Positions 59,995 to 64,000 of a DNA stretch of 64,000 bases are shown one piece after another. Position 1 is the first letter of the stretch. Every line of letters begins with the position of its first letter. The position numbers were made by a program, and so were the translations under genes. This stretch comes from Sphingomonas sp. OK281 (GTDB taxonomy: Bacteria > Pseudomonadota > Alphaproteobacteria > Sphingomonadales > Sphingomonadaceae), in assembly GCF_900115295.1 (NCBI RefSeq), contig NZ_FOVZ01000006.1:186001-250000 (forward strand), written 5' to 3'. The notes under the pieces are model-generated. The model had not been told where the DNA came from. It did no database searches and saw only the letters and a list, made by a program, of their open reading frames with translations.

Positions 59995-60936
59995 TTATTT
60001 TCCGACTAACCGCCCTGGTAGCATAGCTGCCATCTGATCCCGCCATTCGGGCGCAATGGCGCCCTCGACTGTGAGGCTAGCCGCGGTAACGGAGGCCCGC
60101 TGGTGCCCGGCGAGTACCGCTTCGGTCACAGCTGGTGCGAGAAACGCGAGGCGAGTGATGCGTGTGACATATGAGCTCGTGACGCCTTCGCGAACCGCGA
60201 GTTCGCTCGCGCTCATCTCGCCGGCGCGCAGTACTCTCCACCACCGATGTGCCTGGATGAGTAGCCGTACCAGAGATCGGTCAGGTGTCGCGTGGGCGAC
60301 GCTGCCGTTGTCCCGGACCAGCCGAAGCGCGCGGCCCGACCGCGTCAGCCGCGCGGAGCATGAGGTTTCAATCGTCGCTGGTCCGTCGGCAAGCCTGGCC
60401 ATACCCAGCGATCTGGCAACCATCTCGCTGTCGCAGCTGACGGTCACGGTGTTCGTGCCCACCGCAACCGTGTGGACGATGCCCGCGAGCACGGGGGAGC
60501 GGGGCTCGCGCACATCGGTCGATAGCTGGGTGCAGCGTGCGTGAAGCTCAGCGACTTGGTGACCCGACCAGCGCGTGCCGGTGATCGCGCGCGCAACCTC
60601 GGATAGCGAGCGCCATTCGCGATTGTCCCAGCGGATGATCCGGTCCTCGCCGACGACAACGACGTGCACACGTCCGCCCCATTCGCGGACCAGCCGCGTA
60701 CCTGCAACCGCAGTCCGTGTGCGGGTTTGAGCGCGGCCGACTTGGTCGAGTGTCCGGGAGCACGACCGCGACAGCCCACCTGATGCGCGTGCCTGGATCT
60801 CCCAAGCAAGTGCCAGGCGGAGCATTTTCGGGCTGACCCGCGGTGCCGGGCCACCGACAAGCCGGTGCCAGCGCTCGCGCAGGACCGCCGTCGGCTCCGT
60901 CTCCATCTTCGCTATGATGACTGCGACATCCATCAT
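59995..60936 (-). CDS. DUF2924 fused to the C-terminal tail of a serine recombinase
   Basis: 313 aa. Residues ~15-125 are DUF2924 (LRERWHRLVGGPAPRVSPKML, GTRLVREWGGRVHVVVV, WRSLSEVARAITGTRWSG). Residues ~150-305 read as the end of a large serine recombinase (SARLTRSGRALRLVRDNG; LIQAHRWWRVLRAGEM; ELAVREGVTSSYVTRITRLAFLAP; EAVLAGHQRASVTAASL). In mobile loci these are usually two neighbouring genes, DUF2924 then recombinase. The catalytic N-terminal domain is missing, so an internal deletion with an in-frame join near 60560 is likely. It overlaps DUF3489 by 4 nt. Confidence 0.82.
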   Translation of the reverse strand: MMDVAVIIAKMETEPTAVLRERWHRLVGGPAPRVSPKMLRLALAWEIQARASGGLSRSCSRTLDQVGRAQTRTRTAVAGTRLVREWGGRVHVVVVGEDRIIRWDNREWRSLSEVARAITGTRWSGHQVAELHARCTQLSTDVREPRSPVLAGIVHTVAVGTNTVTVSCDSEMVARSLGMARLADGPATIETSCSARLTRSGRALRLVRDNGSVAHATPDRSLVRLLIQAHRWWRVLRAGEMSASELAVREGVTSSYVTRITRLAFLAPAVTEAVLAGHQRASVTAASLTVEGAIAPEWRDQMAAMLPGRLVGK

Positions 60937-61448
60937 GCGGCAGCCAGGATACGGTAGCCGGTGACGCCATCGCTCTTGATGCGCTCGATGGCGTGTCCTT
61001 TCTTGCGAAGCCCGGTGATGGCCGCGCGCATGGTGTGGGGCAGCCAGCTGGTGGCCTCAATAAGTTCGCTCGCCCGGGCGCCGTTTGGGCGTGCCATGAG
61101 CGCGAGCACAGTCGCGATCTTCGTCGGGACTTTTTCCGCGTCAGCAATCGCGGGCGTTGGCGCGGCGGTGGTGTCCGTCGTCGGCTCGCTGGAATCGGCC
61201 ATGCCGATCGCGGTCCGGCCAGCGGCCGTGACGAACAAGCCGAAGCGGATATCGCCATCGGTGCGGTGGACTGTTGCCGCACCGTCAAACTCGCGTTCTT
61301 CGGCGAGTTGCTTCCGAAGAAGTACGGCGAGAGCCTTAGCGGCGCCCCCGCCGGGCTTGATGCTCGTGGGTAGTGGTAGGATGCTGCCATCCGCGCGCTG
61401 ACATGCTGACGCGAGCAGGATGGCTTGTGTGTCGCTGAGTTTGATCAT
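60933..61448 (-). CDS. DUF3489 protein
   Basis: 171 aa. The C-terminal winged-helix-like part (KVPTKIATVLALMARPNGARASELIEATSWLPHTMRAAITGLRKKGHAI) is diagnostic of DUF3489; the N-terminus MIKLSDTQAILLASACQRADGSILPLP is also typical. It usually stands first in DUF3489-DUF2924-recombinase sets of integrative elements, as here. Possibly DNA-binding; role unknown. Confidence 0.9.
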   Translation of the reverse strand: MIKLSDTQAILLASACQRADGSILPLPTSIKPGGGAAKALAVLLRKQLAEEREFDGAATVHRTDGDIRFGLFVTAAGRTAIGMADSSEPTTDTTAAPTPAIADAEKVPTKIATVLALMARPNGARASELIEATSWLPHTMRAAITGLRKKGHAIERIKSDGVTGYRILAAA

Positions 61449-61830
61449 GTTGCTGTCTCTGGTCAGGAGCAGCGCCGATGCTGCCCCACTGACCAGAGCC
61501 CCGGTGATGGATCACCCGGGGCGGCCGGGGCGACTCAACCCCCCGCATTTGTGTGCCACCGCTGTCGCTCTGGTACGCGTCGAAGTCGAACGGAATGTGC
61601 AGCTTTGCAGCTAATGCGCTAGATTTCTGGTGGAAAGCCGCCCGTCCGCTTTCGGAAATCGAACGGCGTAAGCGGACGTTCGTTCAGGCTGTGGGGCAGG
61701 GGACCAACCAGCCGCTTTCTGGTACTCCCTGATCAAACGCTATGCGCTTGACAAATATTGCGCTTTCGCTCGTCGCCCGCATGCTGATAGTAACCGATCG
61801 AACACGACGGCGACGGAAAGCTCCACGGCA
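61449..61830. other. Non-coding interval at the right side of the island
   Basis: 382 nt without a convincing gene. It includes a 9-bp perfect inverted repeat CGTCCGCTT (61643-61651) / AAGCGGACG (61670-61678) and should hold promoters for DUF3489 (leftward) and the glycosyltransferase (rightward). The island boundary could lie here; no direct repeat of the tRNA end was seen. Confidence 0.5.
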
Positions 61831-63138
61831 TTGACGGTCAAAAGGCGGCATATCGCCATCATCGCGCCGCCGACGGCGGGCCACATCAATCCGCTGGCAG
61901 CATTGGGAACGTCGCTCGTCGAAACGGGGCATAGGGTCACGATTCTCCACCTGGCCGACGTCGCGTCGCTGGTGCCCGACTGTGGCGTCGGTTTTGCGGC
62001 GCTCGATCACCCCGCCGACGGCCAGGGCTTGCTAGCGGAGTATTACCGCAAGCTGGCGCAGCCATCGGGGCCTGTCGGACTACCGCGGATGATCCGCGGC
62101 ACCGCATCGATGACGGAACTGCTTCTGAGGACTCTTCCGACGGCGCTGTCGAGGCTGGGGGTCGATGCGATCGTCGCCGACTCGGTCGAGCCAGCCGGAG
62201 CACTGGTGGCACGACATCTCCGGCTGCCGTTCGTAACCGCCGTTACCGGATTGCCCTTGCTCAGGGAGCCGACGGTACCGCCACCTTTTCTCGGTTGGGC
62301 GTATCGTCCCGATGCGGTGGGGCGGAATCGCAACAATGGTGGGTACGCAGTCAGCGACCTGTTGATGCGGCCGATCACGACGATGGTGGCGACGTATGCA
62401 CGGCGTTGGGGGCTCGATCCCGACCCCCGATATCAATGGTCCGAACGATTGCAGATCGCGCAATGCCCCGAAGGCCTGGACTTTCCGCGCCTGGTCTTGC
62501 CGGATAGCTTTCGATACGGCGGGCCTTGGCGACGAGACGAGCCCGAGGAAAACCTGCCGGACGACGACGGTCGACCGCTCATATTCTGTTCGCTGGGGTC
62601 GTTGCAGGGTGCGCGCCGATCGCTGTTCGCGGCGATGACGGCGGCCTGTTCCGCGGTGGGTGCCCGTGCGGTGGTGGCGCATGGCGGCGGGCTAAGCGAC
62701 CGCGAAGCCCACTCGCTACCGGGAAACCCATTGGTGAGGGCATTCTGGTCGCAGACCCGCATCCTGCCCCTATGTTCTGCCGCGATCCTGCATGGCGGGT
62801 TCAATACGGTGCTGGACGCGCTGGCGGCCGGTGTTCCGATCGTTGCCGTGCCGCTGGCATTCGAACAACCGGCGACGGCGGCGCGTCTGAAGCGGATCGG
62901 GGCTGCCCGCGTCGTCTCGGCTGCCGACGCAGGCAAGGGAGGTCTCGAAGCGGCGTTGCGGCTGGTGTTGCGCGATCCGGAATACCGTCATGCCGCACGT
63001 AAGATGGCGACGGATATGGCGGCGGCAGGCGGCGCAGCCGAGGCGGCGGCGATGGTCGACGCGGCGCTCTGCGGCGAGACCGACATTAGGCCGGCAGGGC
63101 TGAATCCACCCGATGGAAAGACTGCCTTTGCCGCGTGA
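61831..63138 (+). CDS. UGT-type glycosyltransferase (GT1, CrtX/MGT-like)
   Basis: 435 aa. N-terminal acceptor half starts HIAIIAPPTAGHINPLAALG; the nucleotide-sugar half has IFCSLGSLQGARR and ILHGGFNTVLDALAAGVPIVAVPLAFEQPA, the GT1 donor motif. The pattern resembles zeaxanthin glucosyltransferases and macrolide-type transferases. Carotenoid or lipid glycosylation is plausible in a pigmented sphingomonad but is inference. TTG start 61831 with a weak GGAAAG. The 3' end overlaps the convergent PAP2 gene by 53 nt. Confidence 0.85.
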   Translation: MTVKRRHIAIIAPPTAGHINPLAALGTSLVETGHRVTILHLADVASLVPDCGVGFAALDHPADGQGLLAEYYRKLAQPSGPVGLPRMIRGTASMTELLLRTLPTALSRLGVDAIVADSVEPAGALVARHLRLPFVTAVTGLPLLREPTVPPPFLGWAYRPDAVGRNRNNGGYAVSDLLMRPITTMVATYARRWGLDPDPRYQWSERLQIAQCPEGLDFPRLVLPDSFRYGGPWRRDEPEENLPDDDGRPLIFCSLGSLQGARRSLFAAMTAACSAVGARAVVAHGGGLSDREAHSLPGNPLVRAFWSQTRILPLCSAAILHGGFNTVLDALAAGVPIVAVPLAFEQPATAARLKRIGAARVVSAADAGKGGLEAALRLVLRDPEYRHAARKMATDMAAAGGAAEAAAMVDAALCGETDIRPAGLNPPDGKTAFAA

Positions 63139-64000
63139 GGTGGCGGGCTGCAAGGAGGGAAGGCGGTGCGAGGATAAGCCCCATGATGACGTCTACCCCA
63201 TAGTGACCGCCGAAGACCGGCGTCGCGACGATCGTCAGTATGGCCCACGCCCGGCCCGGCAGGGCAACCCGCGGCATCGCGCCGAATGCCCAGATGAAAA
63301 TGGCGGCGAGCGTCGCGTGGAAGCTGGGAAAGCTGACGATCCCCATGAGCATGGTGAGGTCGAGCACGCGTCGCGATCCGTCGCGAAGCCCGGATATCAG
63401 CCCTTGTTCCAGCCAGGCTATCGATGGCCAGAGATGCGCATAGCGGGAGGGATCGAACAGGTTGCCCATCGCCGGGGTGAGGCCTGAGATCAATATGGTG
63501 ACGAAACCGGACAGGATCGCCGCGCAGACCGTTATTCTCAGCGTGTCGAATTTCCCCATGCCGCTCAACGCGACGATGACGACGATCATCTGCAAGGTGA
63601 GGCTGTGATACGCCAATCCGAGTAGCCAGATCACAGGAGGGCATGTGTCCAGCAAGGCGAGCACAACCGGCCAGTCGAAGCCGATTGCACGGTCGGCGGC
63701 GGCCAGCCGCGCGTCCCACAATTGTCCGGCATTCGCCGCCAGCGCATACGCGAGCACGACGCCGGTTAGCGTAAACAGCGTCATCTGAAGGAACGCGGTC
63801 GCGCCGGCCGCAAGCCGCGGTCGCGCAGTGTACTTGCCGAACGCCAGCGCGCTGCCGAGCGCCGTCAAGGATGCGATCGCGGGGGCCGCGCGGATCGGAT
63901 CCACCGAGAAGCGGTGATGATATTGGGCCGCGAGAAAACTTCCCAGCATGGCTGCGATCAACAGCCAGGAGGGAGTGTCCCGGTGGTCGGCGCGTAAGAC
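63086..64000 (-). CDS. PAP2-family phosphatase (inositol-phosphorylceramide-synthase-like), 5' end outside window
   Basis: At least 304 codons with about seven membrane helices. The PAP2 active-site motifs are IVSFPSFHATLAAIFIWAF and TPVFGGHYGVDVIMG, with His and Asp in place. The variant SFPSFH occurs in the AUR1/IPC-synthase-like branch, which moves head groups on lipids; sphingolipid involvement is inference. The frame stays open to base 64000, so the true start is probably beyond the edge; TTG 63961 is an internal possibility. Convergent overlap of 53 nt with the glycosyltransferase gene. Confidence 0.85.
   Translation of the reverse strand, partial: VLRADHRDTPSWLLIAAMLGSFLAAQYHHRFSVDPIRAAPAIASLTALGSALAFGKYTARPRLAAGATAFLQMTLFTLTGVVLAYALAANAGQLWDARLAAADRAIGFDWPVVLALLDTCPPVIWLLGLAYHSLTLQMIVVIVALSGMGKFDTLRITVCAAILSGFVTILISGLTPAMGNLFDPSRYAHLWPSIAWLEQGLISGLRDGSRRVLDLTMLMGIVSFPSFHATLAAIFIWAFGAMPRVALPGRAWAILTIVATPVFGGHYGVDVIMGLILAPPSLLAARHLTRQRQSFHRVDSALPA

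Noticed and set aside
61336..61614. Short frames on both strands upstream of DUF3489
   Set aside because: They overlap the DUF3489 start and have no domain, hydrophobic pattern or ribosome site.

Overview
The window is chromosomal DNA of a sphingomonad, most likely Sphingomonas or a close relative. The evidence is strongly G+C-rich coding sequence with GC-biased codons, protein sequences that read as alphaproteobacterial throughout (TolB/Pal, IspG, a DUF4167 protein, a Coq4-type protein, a RegB/RegA pair behind cyoABCD), and many small palindromic repeats between genes. This assignment is inference from content. No rRNA gene is present to settle it.

Layout. 1-1024: end of the Tol-Pal envelope operon. 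1196-4100: a leftward three-gene operon (acyltransferase, isoaspartyl peptidase, S1/P1 nuclease) with 4-nt overlaps. 4453-12017: DUF1993, ispG, an EamA transporter with a GNAT enzyme, a 2OG-oxygenase-like protein, ppa, an M61 peptidase and a DUF1345 protein. 12067-16945: hisS-prfA-prmC and a DUF4167 RNA-binding-like protein. 17343-21637: TSUP permease, rlmN, an IalB-like protein, a histidine phosphatase and an outer-membrane barrel. 21768-29810: a replication cluster (dnaN, recF, gyrB) interleaved with a toxin-antitoxin pair, coq4 and an OmpA-family protein. 29822-37568: repair, redox and small-protein genes, a diguanylate cyclase, hisN and argG. 37729-44586: EF-hand protein, cyclopropane synthase, a Moco oxidoreductase with cytochrome b561, a flavoprotein and two MFS transporters. 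44800-51640: cyoABCD-surf1-regB-regA, a bo3-type quinol oxidase with its assembly factor and redox two-component regulators. 51677-55908: SPL-like radical SAM enzyme, extradiol dioxygenase, FMN reductase, pirin and a cyclophilin.

At 55997-56087 is tRNA-Ser(GGA), and directly after it the character of the sequence changes. From 56088 to about 61700 there is lower-GC sequence carrying an apparent IS21-type end, a ParB-domain DNA methyltransferase, a DUF5681 protein, an Mrr-like nuclease divergent from an XRE regulator, and a DUF3489 / DUF2924 pair in which DUF2924 is fused to the C-terminal tail of a large serine recombinase. I read this as a decayed integrative island that keeps a possible restriction-modification cargo. 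A UGT-type glycosyltransferase and a PAP2 phosphatase cut by the window edge follow.

The most unusual pattern is a set of REP/REPIN-like palindromic repeats, about sixteen elements that I sort into seven families, all in 1-43200 and none seen in the island. Two of them enter protein-coding sequence: one sits in frame inside recF and one covers the start of prmC. A third abuts the start of the IalB-like gene. Other points worth following are a low-GC, unusual C-terminus of HisRS, three very small genes, and a possible operator in front of cyoA.
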